64,000 nucleotides of DNA from Chloroflexota bacterium (GTDB lineage: Bacteria; Chloroflexota; Anaerolineae; Aggregatilineales; J027): NCBI GenBank assembly GCA_013112715.1, contig JABFGB010000028.1:17772-81771 (forward strand), written 5' to 3'. Positions within the stretch are counted from its first letter, which is position 1; each line of letters starts with the position of its first letter. The notes beneath the pieces were generated by a model. It did not search any database. It saw only the letters and a program-made list of their open reading frames with translations, and was not told where the DNA came from. Position numbers and translations under genes: made by a program. Shown in pieces: positions 1 to 8,031 of the stretch.

Positions 1-1687
1 TCGGATTGCGCTTGAGGATGACTCTATCCCCTACCTTGAACGGGCAGGGTGCAGGGTCGTCATGGATTGGCGTGGGGGTCGCTTCAATGGCTTCTTCAAT
101 GACCTCAGCAAAAATCCGTTGTAGCTCATCCGCCTTAAACACATGCACGCCGTCGTACAGCAGGACGTTGATGCGCCATTCGTCGTTGACGTATGTGACC
201 CGCTGCACTACACCTTTATCGCCCGTCTCAAAAACCTCAACATTCTGGCCGACTTGGAAAGGACAATCGGCAGGATTGGTGTCTAGCTCGTCGGGCGCGG
301 GTGGTACGACAATCTCCACATCCGATAACAACAGATACTCATCAGGGTCGCTCTCGGTACGCAGCCGCCATTCCACATCCACCCATTCGACGGCGGTGAC
401 ATAGGTTATCTCACCTGTGGCGATCACCTTGACCCGCTGGCCGACCCGGACAGGACAGTTATAGGTAGGTTCGGTGCGATGTTCCATTTCCGTCGCGGCG
501 GCCTCTGGACGATGACGGCCCAGCACTTTGGGTTGGGGGATTTCGATATTCGGGTTCTTGGGTTGTGCCATACCCGGCGCGGCAGACGGCAGTGGGCCAC
601 TATGACGTTGTTTGAAACCGTCTAGCCACTGCTGCATATCCTCTTCTGTCCAGTTCTGGGCGTCGGCCTGCTCCCAAATAGCGGGGGTGACACTGCCAAG
701 CACATCCTGATACCAGTGATAGCCCTTGTTGGACTTAAAATCCCGAATGAACTGGAGTTCGCGGTCAGTGCTGATCGTGAAGCGTCTGTCTGCCGCCTTG
801 ACGTAATAGCCAAACGTCTTTTGTTCGTCGGGGGTATTTTCGGGCATGAGGTCAATCTTGAGCCGTGTGGCGACGTTGCGATTGTAGGGCGTGTGCAAAA
901 TCATATCGGCGATGAACTTGGCGCGAAAGATGACATTCGAGGCGCGGAAACGGGCCAGCTTCTCCTCTTCAGCGGCGATTTGCGCATCAAAGCGTTCCTG
1001 TTCTTTGCGTTTGCGTTCCTCTTCAGCGCGTTGAGTGGCGGCCTGTTGGATATTTTCAACTTCGTACACCCTACCGTCTTTCCCCCAGCGCCGGGTGAGA
1101 TCGACTGCTAAATATTTAGCAGTCACGATTTCTCTGATCCATTCCCCTGCGGTGGGGTCAGTAATCCCTAACTCGGCGGCAATCACGCGATTTGAAGCCA
1201 ACACACCGTCCTTAGTGTAGTACCCGGCCACCAGCAAAATCTCCAACGCGCGGCGCAAGTCGGGCACTTTTAGGTCGAGGCCATGTGCCAGATTGGAACG
1301 GGCCGCTTCAATCATGGCGTCCTCACGAGTGCCTTGCCGGATGACAGCAAAAATCGTGTTGCGACCTTCCAGCTTGTGTGCCTCGATACGATGAAAACCC
1401 GCCGCCAAAAGATAGATATTGGCGCTTTGGGCATCATCGGTTTGCACGCGGTAGAGCGTGATGGGGGGCAGTTCACCGCCGTTTTGGATGACGGCCCGGT
1501 ACTTGTCTACCGTTGGGCCATCCAAGCCCTTAGACCGCACCTGTAGGCTCTGGTCAATCGTGATCCGGCTGATCTCGATTTCTTCAGACCGTTCCCCGGT
1601 TGCCTTTTTCAGGGCAACCACCGGGTCAAGCGCAGACTCCGGACGTTCGGGGCGATCCGCTTTTTTCTTAGCGAAGTTCGTAGGCAT
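1..1687 (-). CDS. ParB-like nuclease/partition protein with C-terminal repeats (partial)
   Basis: The reading frame stays open for about 562 codons and leaves the window at base 1, so the C-terminus is missing. Residues about 35-140 look like a ParB/Srx N-terminal domain: an EIEISRI start, a PPITLYRV strand and a GFHR motif. A helix-turn-helix-like stretch follows at about 165-190 (NRVIAAELGITDPTAGEWI), then a charged coiled-coil segment. From about residue 410 three similar units begin with CP(V/F)xVGxxV, spaced about 60-75 residues apart, and resemble small SH3/KOW-like beta barrels. The ATG has a GGGAGAG ribosome site and lies 20 bp inside parA, so the two are translationally coupled. The likely role is partition or DNA-binding partner of the ParA on an integrated element. 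The family call is from motifs only; the repeats are unusual for ParB. Confidence 0.72.
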   Translation of the reverse strand, partial: MPTNFAKKKADRPERPESALDPVVALKKATGERSEEIEISRITIDQSLQVRSKGLDGPTVDKYRAVIQNGGELPPITLYRVQTDDAQSANIYLLAAGFHRIEAHKLEGRNTIFAVIRQGTREDAMIEAARSNLAHGLDLKVPDLRRALEILLVAGYYTKDGVLASNRVIAAELGITDPTAGEWIREIVTAKYLAVDLTRRWGKDGRVYEVENIQQAATQRAEEERKRKEQERFDAQIAAEEEKLARFRASNVIFRAKFIADMILHTPYNRNVATRLKIDLMPENTPDEQKTFGYYVKAADRRFTISTDRELQFIRDFKSNKGYHWYQDVLGSVTPAIWEQADAQNWTEEDMQQWLDGFKQRHSGPLPSAAPGMAQPKNPNIEIPQPKVLGRHRPEAAATEMEHRTEPTYNCPVRVGQRVKVIATGEITYVTAVEWVDVEWRLRTESDPDEYLLLSDVEIVVPPAPDELDTNPADCPFQVGQNVEVFETGDKGVVQRVTYVNDEWRINVLLYDGVHVFKADELQRIFAEVIEEAIEATPTPIHDDPAPCPFKVGDRVILKRNP

Positions 1688-2507
1688 TGAGAATCTCTCC
1701 CATAAAACGTTTCAATAAACGAGTCCCGGCGAGTGCGGCAGGCTCACCCACCGCATATTTAAAAATGCTTTTCTGTACATCGGCGGCTTGTTTCCAAACC
1801 GTACTCTTGGCGATCATGGCATCCTCCCAAACGAGGGCGGGATACCGAGAGGTCAACTCCTGAAGGCGCTCCTGATCTTCATTGGTGTGCATCTCGGTCA
1901 TGGTCGGCACAATCCCCAATACTTCGGCGTGGTGTTCTTCAGCGGCGTCGGCCATGATGCGGTACACCTCACCAATGCCGTCGAGTGACCAGCGGGCCAA
2001 CTGGGTGGGGATGAGAATCAGGTCAGCCATCGCTAGGACGGCGGGGGTAAACAGCGACGCGCTCGGCGGGGTATCAAACAGGACAAAGTGGGCCGAGTCG
2101 TTTAAGGGCTTGAGGGCCTTCTTGAGGGCCGAGATGCTCTTGCCGCGCAAAAACATGTCGACAGCGGCGATAGACGTTTTGGCATACCCCGGCAGTACCC
2201 GCAGGCTACCGGGTGGGCCAATCACGGGGATATCCGAGGGCAGGTCGAAATCGTACTGTGACGAGTCAACCGTGAGCAGCACGCTTTCGAGTGTTGCATC
2301 GTTGCTGAGAAGGTTATAGAGGCCGTCACGCGGCTGGCCCTTGCTGTCCAGTAACCCACGCAAGCCCAAAGAGATATTGCCCTGCGGATCGGTGTCCACG
2401 ATGACGACGTTGTAACCCATCGCTGCAAGGCCCGTTCCAAATGTGATGGTGAGGGTCGTTTTGCCGACCCCGCCCTTTTGATTCCAAATGTTGATATTGA
2501 GTCCCAT
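1668..2507 (-). CDS. parA: ParA-family partition ATPase
   Basis: This 279-residue protein has the deviant Walker A KGGVGKTT at about residues 10-17, the DTDPQGN motif, and a Walker B-like FVLFDTPPS region, all typical of ParA/Soj/MinD ATPases. Such proteins pattern on the nucleoid and move ParB-bound DNA. The ATG at 2507 is preferred over an upstream in-frame ATG because GGAGACCT sits directly upstream and the protein then begins MGLNINIWNQKGG, as family members do. It overlaps the ParB-like gene by 20 bp. Location beside a tyrosine recombinase and a tRNA fragment suggests it stabilises an integrative element or a former plasmid rather than the host chromosome. Confidence 0.9.
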   Translation of the reverse strand: MGLNINIWNQKGGVGKTTLTITFGTGLAAMGYNVVIVDTDPQGNISLGLRGLLDSKGQPRDGLYNLLSNDATLESVLLTVDSSQYDFDLPSDIPVIGPPGSLRVLPGYAKTSIAAVDMFLRGKSISALKKALKPLNDSAHFVLFDTPPSASLFTPAVLAMADLILIPTQLARWSLDGIGEVYRIMADAAEEHHAEVLGIVPTMTEMHTNEDQERLQELTSRYPALVWEDAMIAKSTVWKQAADVQKSIFKYAVGEPAALAGTRLLKRFMGEILNAYELR

Positions 2508-2588
2508 AGGTCTCCTTCTGTACCCGCCCGTTCCACCCCTATTTATTCGATAAATTTTCAACTACACTTCTGGGGTCTGGCTCCACGC

Positions 2589-2626
2589 TAGACCGGATTC
2601 ACGGGGCAACCCGTGATTTCCGTCTA
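2589..2626. repeat. 38-bp imperfect inverted repeat upstream of parA
   Basis: Arms of 17 bases match at 14 positions around a GCAA loop; the inner seven pairs (TCACGGG/CCCGTGA) are perfect. It lies between the stop of the gene at 2636 and the parA start. It could be the terminator of the upstream small-gene operon, or an operator or parS-like site bound by ParA or ParB. No T-run follows on the minus strand, which favours a protein-binding site slightly. Confidence 0.6.
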
Positions 2627-2635
2627 TAGACCCCG

Positions 2636-2878
2636 CTACTCTTTTGGTTTGCGCTCAATCCTCCGCATGATCCGGCGGATGGAAGCTGCTTGCGCCGTTG
2701 CTAAATCGTCAATCAATAAATCCATTTCCTCCATGATGCGCTGATACCGTTCATGGATTTGGGTGTAGTGGACTTCTTGGAGCGGTTGAAGTCCGGTACT
2801 AAACGCGGCATGGGCCGCCGTGACGATGGCCATCAGGCATTCGGTTGCCATCGGGTCGGTAGATTTAGGTACGCTCAC
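2636..2878 (-). CDS. Small hypothetical protein
   Basis: An 80-residue protein that is largely helical by composition, with a charged C-terminus (RRIMRRIERKPKE). No family recognised. It overlaps the gene upstream by 14 bp and is the last gene of a tight minus-strand run of four small genes (3869 down to 2636). That packing argues it is real. Presumed accessory gene of the integrated element. Confidence 0.55.
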   Translation of the reverse strand: MSVPKSTDPMATECLMAIVTAAHAAFSTGLQPLQEVHYTQIHERYQRIMEEMDLLIDDLATAQAASIRRIMRRIERKPKE

Positions 2879-3170
2879 TCCATTCCTCCTGCTTTTGGCG
2901 TTCCTGTTGGACTTTCAATAGGTACTTTTCGGCGCGGCTGTACCCGGCCTGCTGCATGACCAGCAGCACCTTACTCATGAAAGCCAGTCGTGCGCGGGGT
3001 TGCTGAATCTGCTTCGTCACCTGTTCGGCCTCCATCAGTGTTTCGTGCAACCGCGTAATCACCGGACTGTAGAGCCGCACGACATCTAGCAGGGCCGTCA
3101 CGCGCTGCTCATCCGGCAGCTCCCACGCCGCTGCGACTAACTTGTCGAGGTGTTCAATCGGTTTCAGCAT
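2865..3170 (-). CDS. Small hypothetical protein
   Basis: A 101-residue protein starting MLKPIEHLDKLV, mostly alpha-helical in appearance, with a Lys/Gln/Glu-rich C-terminus. An upstream in-frame ATG at 3218 would lie inside the preceding gene, so the internal ATG is chosen, although its ribosome site is weak. It overlaps the next gene by 14 bp. No family recognised; the operon position links it to the element's small-gene cassette. Confidence 0.55.
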   Translation of the reverse strand: MLKPIEHLDKLVAAAWELPDEQRVTALLDVVRLYSPVITRLHETLMEAEQVTKQIQQPRARLAFMSKVLLVMQQAGYSRAEKYLLKVQQERQKQEEWSERT

Positions 3171-3174
3171 CGTC

Positions 3175-3537
3175 TTAGGCCGCCCTTTCCTTTGGCGAGA
3201 TACCTTTCCGAGCCTCAAAAACGCCCGTTAGTTCGGCGGTTAGGCCGTCTTGGATGTAGGCGGCGACGTATTCCGCCAGATAGAGGTGGCCCTTGACATC
3301 CCGATAGGGTTCAAGCCACCGATATTCGTAGGTGTTGACCCCGGTGCGTTTGACGTGGCGCGTGATACTGCGCTGGATGGTGATGGGGCGTCTATAGCCT
3401 ATTGGCTCGTCGTACTGGATGAGCAGTTGCGCCCCGCGTGCCGTCTCGTTTTTGACCAGGATCAAGCCGTCCTCTTTCGCCTCAATCGCAGGGGCGAAGT
3501 CGTGAACGGGCAGCGGTTTCGATACTTGGGTGTTCAT
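3175..3537 (-). CDS. Hypothetical protein of element cassette
   Basis: A 120-residue protein with a mixed strand/helix pattern, for example GLILVKNETARGAQLLIQY and a later YEYRWLEPY. The start at 3537 is chosen because its ATG shares a base with the TGA of the upstream zinc-ribbon gene (TGATG junction), a sign of coupled translation. A longer in-frame version extends into that gene and is unlikely. No function can be assigned. Confidence 0.6.
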   Translation of the reverse strand: MNTQVSKPLPVHDFAPAIEAKEDGLILVKNETARGAQLLIQYDEPIGYRRPITIQRSITRHVKRTGVNTYEYRWLEPYRDVKGHLYLAEYVAAYIQDGLTAELTGVFEARKGISPKERAA

Positions 3538-3869
3538 CACGCTTTGCCAGTCTTTCGTAGGTAGCGTTCGTCCACTTGAATCAGGCGCGGGCTGCCAACA
3601 GGAACGCCCAACTTTTTGCATTTCTTGGCAGGCATATCCACCCAAATCCAGTCGCCCACTTGGGGGATATAACGCGGCATCAATGGGTCATTAGACCAAT
3701 TGATATGAATCATTGAACCCTTACCGCACAGCCTGCATGTCATCGAAAACGGCGTCACGCCGTCGCGCGAATTCCAGACCAACAGGCGTTTGCCGCAAGT
3801 CTGACATTCATAGGTCATCATGCGAAAAGCCTCCGCGTGCTGATACGCCTGTCTATTGGTCTGAGTCAT
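3537..3869 (-). CDS. Zinc-ribbon-like small protein
   Basis: A 110-residue protein. Near the N-terminus it has two CxxC knuckles (CQTC at about residue 22 and CRLC at about 46) that could bind one zinc ion. The C-terminal half has a VGDWIWVDMP beta-like motif and a basic KKCKKLG stretch. The ATG at 3869 has an AAGGAG site seven bases upstream, so this is probably the first gene of the minus-strand cassette. A nucleic-acid-binding role is plausible but not shown. Confidence 0.65.
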   Translation of the reverse strand: MTQTNRQAYQHAEAFRMMTYECQTCGKRLLVWNSRDGVTPFSMTCRLCGKGSMIHINWSNDPLMPRYIPQVGDWIWVDMPAKKCKKLGVPVGSPRLIQVDERYLRKTGKA

Positions 3870-4086
3870 CTGTATCTCCTTCCTTCGGACACGGCCCACT
3901 CCCCGGCACCGGATTGGGTGGGGAGCTAGGGCATTTAGGTTCGTACATATAACCTGCCTTTCTTAGTCGAGAATTAAACGATTGACCTTTTTTTAAATCA
4001 CAAAAACCTGACATCTCTTACCAAAATTTCTTGCGGCGTTATACTTGCTACATAGGATTCATCACGTCAAGTAACGGAGCATCTTC

Positions 4087-5037
4087 ATGCAGCTTGAACA
4101 GGCGCTGGATGTATTTTTGCGTCAATACAAACCCTCCACCCGCGTGAATTACGACGGCATTTTGCGTCCACTCATCGAATGGCTCGGCACCACCCGCGAC
4201 GTTGAGCGCATTACGGCGATAGAGCTTCAAGAGTGGATTAACAAACTGAACGACCAAGCCACCCGTTTTGAAGGCCACCCCAAACGACCCGCCGCTGAGG
4301 GTCAACTTTCCGCCCACACCATTCATGGACGCATCAAAACCATGCGGGCGTTTTTTAATTGGCTGGTCAAAATGGATGTGCTGCCGTCGAGCCAAAACCC
4401 CGTGCGGAACATCAAACAAAAGACCTTGCCCCGCCAGATTGCGAGCTCCCGGATTGCGACGGATGAGGAAATACATCTCATCACGATGGCGACTTTTGGC
4501 AATGTTCGGGATTACGCCATTGTGCTGTTCATGCGCGATACGGGCTGCCGGGCGATGGAAGTGGCAGGGTTGCGGCTGGATAAACTCAACCTATCAAATT
4601 TGACCGCCGAAGTGTTGGGCAAGGGGAGCGTTTGGCGTGATGCGTTTTTTGGCGAAGAATGTGCTATGGCGGTTCAACGCTGGCTAACCGGTCGACCTGA
4701 CTGCACACATGAGTATGTCTTTTCGGCGACCCGCAAACCTTATGCGCCCCTCACGCCGCGTGCTGTTTCTGATATGATAGAACGTGCGGCCCTTAAAGCG
4801 GGGATTGAGCGGACGATCCACAGTCACCACATCCGGCACTGGCGAGCCACCAACCTTGTCCAGCAAAACATTGATGTGCCAACGGCGGCGGCGGCGCTGG
4901 GGGATAGTATTCCGGTGTTTGAGGCGCACTATCTCCACACCACAAGGGAGCGTGTGCAAGAGGCAGTCCGCCGGACGGCCTATCAATCGAAGTCGTCACC
5001 CGCCAAGAACATCATCCGCTTGGATGACGCGATTTAA
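4087..5037 (+). CDS. Tyrosine recombinase (phage/element integrase)
   Basis: A 316-residue protein with the two-domain layout of XerC/D-like integrases. An N-terminal SAM-like core-binding domain (about 1-95) is followed by a catalytic domain. Visible catalytic residues are Arg in TGCRAMEVAGL (about 155), Lys in VLGKGS, the HHIRHW box (about 246-251) and the Tyr nucleophile in EAHYLHTT (about 281). It would cut and join DNA at the element's attachment site. The gene ends about 20 bp before a tRNA-Val fragment on the same strand, the usual arrangement at the end of a tRNA-targeting integrative element. It is divergent from the small-gene cassette at 3869. Confidence 0.93.
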   Translation: MQLEQALDVFLRQYKPSTRVNYDGILRPLIEWLGTTRDVERITAIELQEWINKLNDQATRFEGHPKRPAAEGQLSAHTIHGRIKTMRAFFNWLVKMDVLPSSQNPVRNIKQKTLPRQIASSRIATDEEIHLITMATFGNVRDYAIVLFMRDTGCRAMEVAGLRLDKLNLSNLTAEVLGKGSVWRDAFFGEECAMAVQRWLTGRPDCTHEYVFSATRKPYAPLTPRAVSDMIERAALKAGIERTIHSHHIRHWRATNLVQQNIDVPTAAAALGDSIPVFEAHYLHTTRERVQEAVRRTAYQSKSSPAKNIIRLDDAI

Positions 5038-5059
5038 ACAACCCTTTTTTGGAGGCTGG

Positions 5060-5106
5060 CACGGTTCACATCCGTGAGGTCGTGGGTTCGAGTCCCTCGG
5101 CACCCA
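5060..5106 (+). other. 3' fragment of tRNA-Val(CAC); probable element attachment site
   Basis: Bases 5060-5076 fold as a perfect anticodon arm with a seven-base loop TTCACAT, giving anticodon CAC. A five-base variable loop, a T arm with loop TTCGAGT (one T-T mismatch in its stem) and a 3' acceptor strand GGCACCC plus discriminator A follow. No matching 5' acceptor (GGGTGCC) or D arm lies upstream, so this is not a working tRNA. A 3' tRNA piece next to an integrase is the classic footprint of site-specific integration. The reconstituted whole tRNA would be expected at the other end of the element, outside the window. Confidence 0.8.
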
Positions 5107-5545
5107 CACTTTTTTGATACAGGCCCTGTTTTAGGTATGCAATTGTATCTGTTCACTGACCACACCTCATGAACAGATTTTTTTTTGTCTAGAACCCGCT
5201 CTATCCGGTGATGTTATGCGGTATTGGGAGTGGGTTTCATTTTCTGGGCCTGCTTCAACTTCCAATATACCCCAAAGTATTTTGCCAATACAGTGATGTC
5301 AATCCAATCAATCGGGTCAGCCCGCACCCATACCGATACAGGTGCGACAAGCAATTGTAATACTTGTGCAAGTTGGGCCTAGGGGATTTTGGCATATTAC
5401 GCGAACAACCGGATGAGATTCTTAGTTGGCGCGTTCCCTTTGTCCTGACCTCACTCGCCTATCAAGCCCTTGCTCAACACCCTTCCGTGTTCATGGCCTA
5501 CCTTGTCAACGCTCGAACGTGTTTTCGAGTTCAAGGGAATGTGCT
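5107..5545. other. Intergenic, no supportable gene
   Basis: Short open frames occur here but none has a ribosome site or a recognisable domain. The stretch lies between the attachment site and a decayed kinase and may contain further unrecognised remains of it. Confidence 0.5.
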
Positions 5546-5868
5546 GCCATCTGGGAACTGCACAGACCGATTACAGAAGGGATGGAGCGAATCTCCGCTG
5601 GTGATTTCAATATCAGTGTAGAAGACACTCTAAGGGTTGAGATTATCACTAGCGATTTGGTGAAAAGTGTGAACCGGGCTGCCCTTGAACTTAAAAGCAT
5701 GGAAGCTAGGCACCGCTAACCTCGATCCCGGGATTTGCCCACGCACTGCGAAACGATCAATTGAGTGTTGAGGACAGAAATCACTATCTCGTTATTGTCG
5801 AAACCGAGGCCCCGCGCTTCGCAGCGACTGCCACAAAGTTTGCCCTGACCGCCCTTATTGATAACGGC
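5546..5868 (+). pseudogene. Decayed sensor histidine kinase (HAMP and part of HisKA)
   Basis: In one frame, residues ending at 5719 read as a HAMP linker (RPITEGMERISAGDF ... ALELKSMEARHR). In a different frame, from 5731, the sequence resumes as GFAHALRNDQLSVEDRNHYLV. That matches the region just after the H box of VanS-like kinases. The intervening segment that should hold the phospho-acceptor histidine is gone and the frame has shifted, and the kinase ATPase domain is absent. This is a remnant, not a gene. The family reading is from memory of conserved motifs, not a search. Confidence 0.65.
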
Positions 5869-6037
5869 TCGAATCATGATAGCCTTTTGGCGTTTTTTGC
5901 GCTGGTGACAGCATCCGCCATCAGAAAAATCAGCGCTTCGACTTCAGGGTGGTCTTTTTAAAGAGCCATTGCCAATCGAAGGGTGTTGTAGACGTTTTCC
6001 GAGCCATGCGGGGCATCATTGATGATCAAGAGTATTT

Positions 6038-7315
6038 TTATACTAGCTTTTCCCCTTTCAGACAGGGATAACCGACTGAGGTGGACCCATTCGACAGTGT
6101 TTCGGGTAACAGAGTGGCAGTGACAAGGCTAGAGGTCAATGTGAGTATACCAACAGCAACCACCGCTGCCTGTAGGGTGAACAGATCAGCTAAAATGCCT
6201 CCCAAAAGCGCACCAAAGGCGTAACCGCTGTCCCGCCAAAGCCGATAGACCCCCAGTGCTGAGGCCCGCCAGAGTGGATTTGCCACATCACTGACCGCCG
6301 CCAACAGTGTTGGGTAGACCATGCCAGTACCGATGCCCATGATTCCCGCTGCGATAAGCCAACCGACGTAATCGGTGAGCAATGCTAACAGCAAAATACC
6401 TGCTGACTGAAGCAATAAACCACCCGTGATAAGGGGTTTACGGCCCAGATGGTCACTTAATGAACCGGTCAATAGTTGACTGCTCCCCCAGACCGCTAAA
6501 TAGACTGCGCCAATGGTCGCGGCTTGTTCTACCCGCAGGTCTTTTTGTAATGCTAAAAGGGGCAGCAAGCCCCAAATAACGACATCATTCAGGTTGTTGA
6601 CCAAACCGCCTTGCGAGAGGCTAAAAAAGGTTTTGTTTTGCCAACTGACCTGCCGGAAAATCTTGCCAAAACCCCAGCTTTCGGATCCTGTGGACGAGTG
6701 GACGGCTTCGTGCTGAACATGCCCTATGGTTTCATGTACCCAAAATAAAGTGATGAGTAACCCACTCACCACAAATACGATCCCCATGTAGAAAGGATAC
6801 GGGCGTAGGGCGGTTTGGGACGCAATCCAGCCACTTGCCACTGTCGAGAGTGCCATGGCGAGATACCCAGCGAATTCATTCAGCCCCATCGCTAGGCCAC
6901 GCCCGGCTTTCCCTACAAGGTCTATTTTCATAATGACCGCCGTTGACCAACAGAGGCCTTGATTGATACCCAGCAGCACGTTGGCAAAAACGATCCATTC
7001 CCAACGCGGCGCAACTATCACCAGCAATGGCACGGGTAAGCCAATCAACCACCCTGCAATCAAAAGGGGTTTGCGCCCCCAGCGATCCGCGTTACGTCCG
7101 GCAAAGAGGTTGGTGAGCGCCTTCACAATACCAAAGCTGATGATGAACGATAAGGCGACACTCACTGAGGCAAGGTCAAATTCCTCAGCCGCAATCTGAG
7201 GCACGAGTGTACGCTCCAAGCCTACCATCGCCCCCACAAAAGCATTGACCAACACCAGTAGGGCAAATTGTTGCCAGTTGGTCCGCAGTCCAAGCCGGAT
7301 AGATGGGGTATTCAT
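6038..7315 (-). CDS. MFS transporter
   Basis: A 425-residue protein with about twelve hydrophobic segments. It has the MFS motif between TM2 and TM3 (GRNADRWGRKPLL) and its counterpart in the second half (GSLSDHLGRKPLI), so it is a full-length two-fold-repeat permease of the inner membrane. Substrate unknown; drug or small-metabolite efflux is the common role of such proteins. It lies on the minus strand downstream of a methyltransferase gene with a 74-bp gap and could be co-transcribed with it and with the sulfur-stress genes further upstream. Confidence 0.88.
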   Translation of the reverse strand: MNTPSIRLGLRTNWQQFALLVLVNAFVGAMVGLERTLVPQIAAEEFDLASVSVALSFIISFGIVKALTNLFAGRNADRWGRKPLLIAGWLIGLPVPLLVIVAPRWEWIVFANVLLGINQGLCWSTAVIMKIDLVGKAGRGLAMGLNEFAGYLAMALSTVASGWIASQTALRPYPFYMGIVFVVSGLLITLFWVHETIGHVQHEAVHSSTGSESWGFGKIFRQVSWQNKTFFSLSQGGLVNNLNDVVIWGLLPLLALQKDLRVEQAATIGAVYLAVWGSSQLLTGSLSDHLGRKPLITGGLLLQSAGILLLALLTDYVGWLIAAGIMGIGTGMVYPTLLAAVSDVANPLWRASALGVYRLWRDSGYAFGALLGGILADLFTLQAAVVAVGILTLTSSLVTATLLPETLSNGSTSVGYPCLKGEKLV

Positions 7316-7389
7316 AATGCCTTTCGGACGCCAGAATGGGTCTTTTTTATCCTGAACGTTGTAGATTTACTTGGGTTATGTTGAAGGAA

Positions 7390-7965
7390 TTAGCGCCTTG
7401 CCATCAGCCCATAATGATAGGGGCAGCAGGCCTCCAAATTGACCCATTCAATTTGCTGAAAGCCAGCCTCTTCCAGCCACCCTTGACACTGTTCCGGGCG
7501 TGGACGGATGGCGAGAGACGGGCCACGTGGAGTCGGAATGTCGCTGCGCCAGTGCATGACAAAAAGCATTCCTCCTTCGCGCAATACGCGGTGGGTTTCC
7601 TGCAACAACCAAACAGGTTGTTCTAGGTGCAGTAGGTTGAAAATCAGGGCGTGATCTTGGGTACCGCTTTCCAATCCGCTGCCATGGGCGACAAAATCCC
7701 GTACCTCGACCCGCACGTTGGACAAGCCGAGCGCATCGGCCTTCTGTTGGACACGCTCCACCATCAGTGGCTCAATGTCCAATGCCGTGACAACCCCGTG
7801 CGTGTGCTGCGCGGCTGGCACGGTGAAAGTGCCATAACCACACCCAAATTCGACGAGATGTCCCGTTAACCCACTGGCGTTGAAGAGTATTTGCAGGGTG
7901 GCATCGGCATCGAAGAAACTCTCCCAATAAACCTCTTCAGGCATCCCACTTTCACGTACCTTCAT
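7390..7965 (-). CDS. Class I SAM-dependent methyltransferase
   Basis: A 191-residue protein. Motif I, VEFGCGYGTFTVPAA (about residues 38-52), binds S-adenosylmethionine. An acidic motif II (TALDIEPLMVERV) and a post-motif region (ALIFNLLHLEQP, then LREGGMLFVMHW) complete the Rossmann fold of the UbiE/Methyltransf_11 type. It starts with KVRESGMPEE, and a WESFFDAD segment precedes the core. Substrate unknown. It lies 66 bp downstream of the persulfide-dioxygenase-like gene on the same strand, so a role in the same stress response is possible but inferred only from position. Confidence 0.82.
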   Translation of the reverse strand: MKVRESGMPEEVYWESFFDADATLQILFNASGLTGHLVEFGCGYGTFTVPAAQHTHGVVTALDIEPLMVERVQQKADALGLSNVRVEVRDFVAHGSGLESGTQDHALIFNLLHLEQPVWLLQETHRVLREGGMLFVMHWRSDIPTPRGPSLAIRPRPEQCQGWLEEAGFQQIEWVNLEACCPYHYGLMARR

Positions 7966-8031
7966 AGACTGCCCCTGTTCTCTGCCAAGATGCTTTCCGG
8001 TTCCCTACCGCCTGTGACTCGCTGGCTCCTA

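Noticed and set aside
6..1718. Several plus-strand open frames across the left edge
   Set aside because: They are shadows of the ParB-like gene, which is open on the minus strand over its whole visible length and has better start signals.
5040..5110. Complete tRNA-Val gene
   Set aside because: No D arm or 5' acceptor strand complementary to GGCACCC lies upstream, and the T stem has a mismatch, so it is only a 3' fragment.
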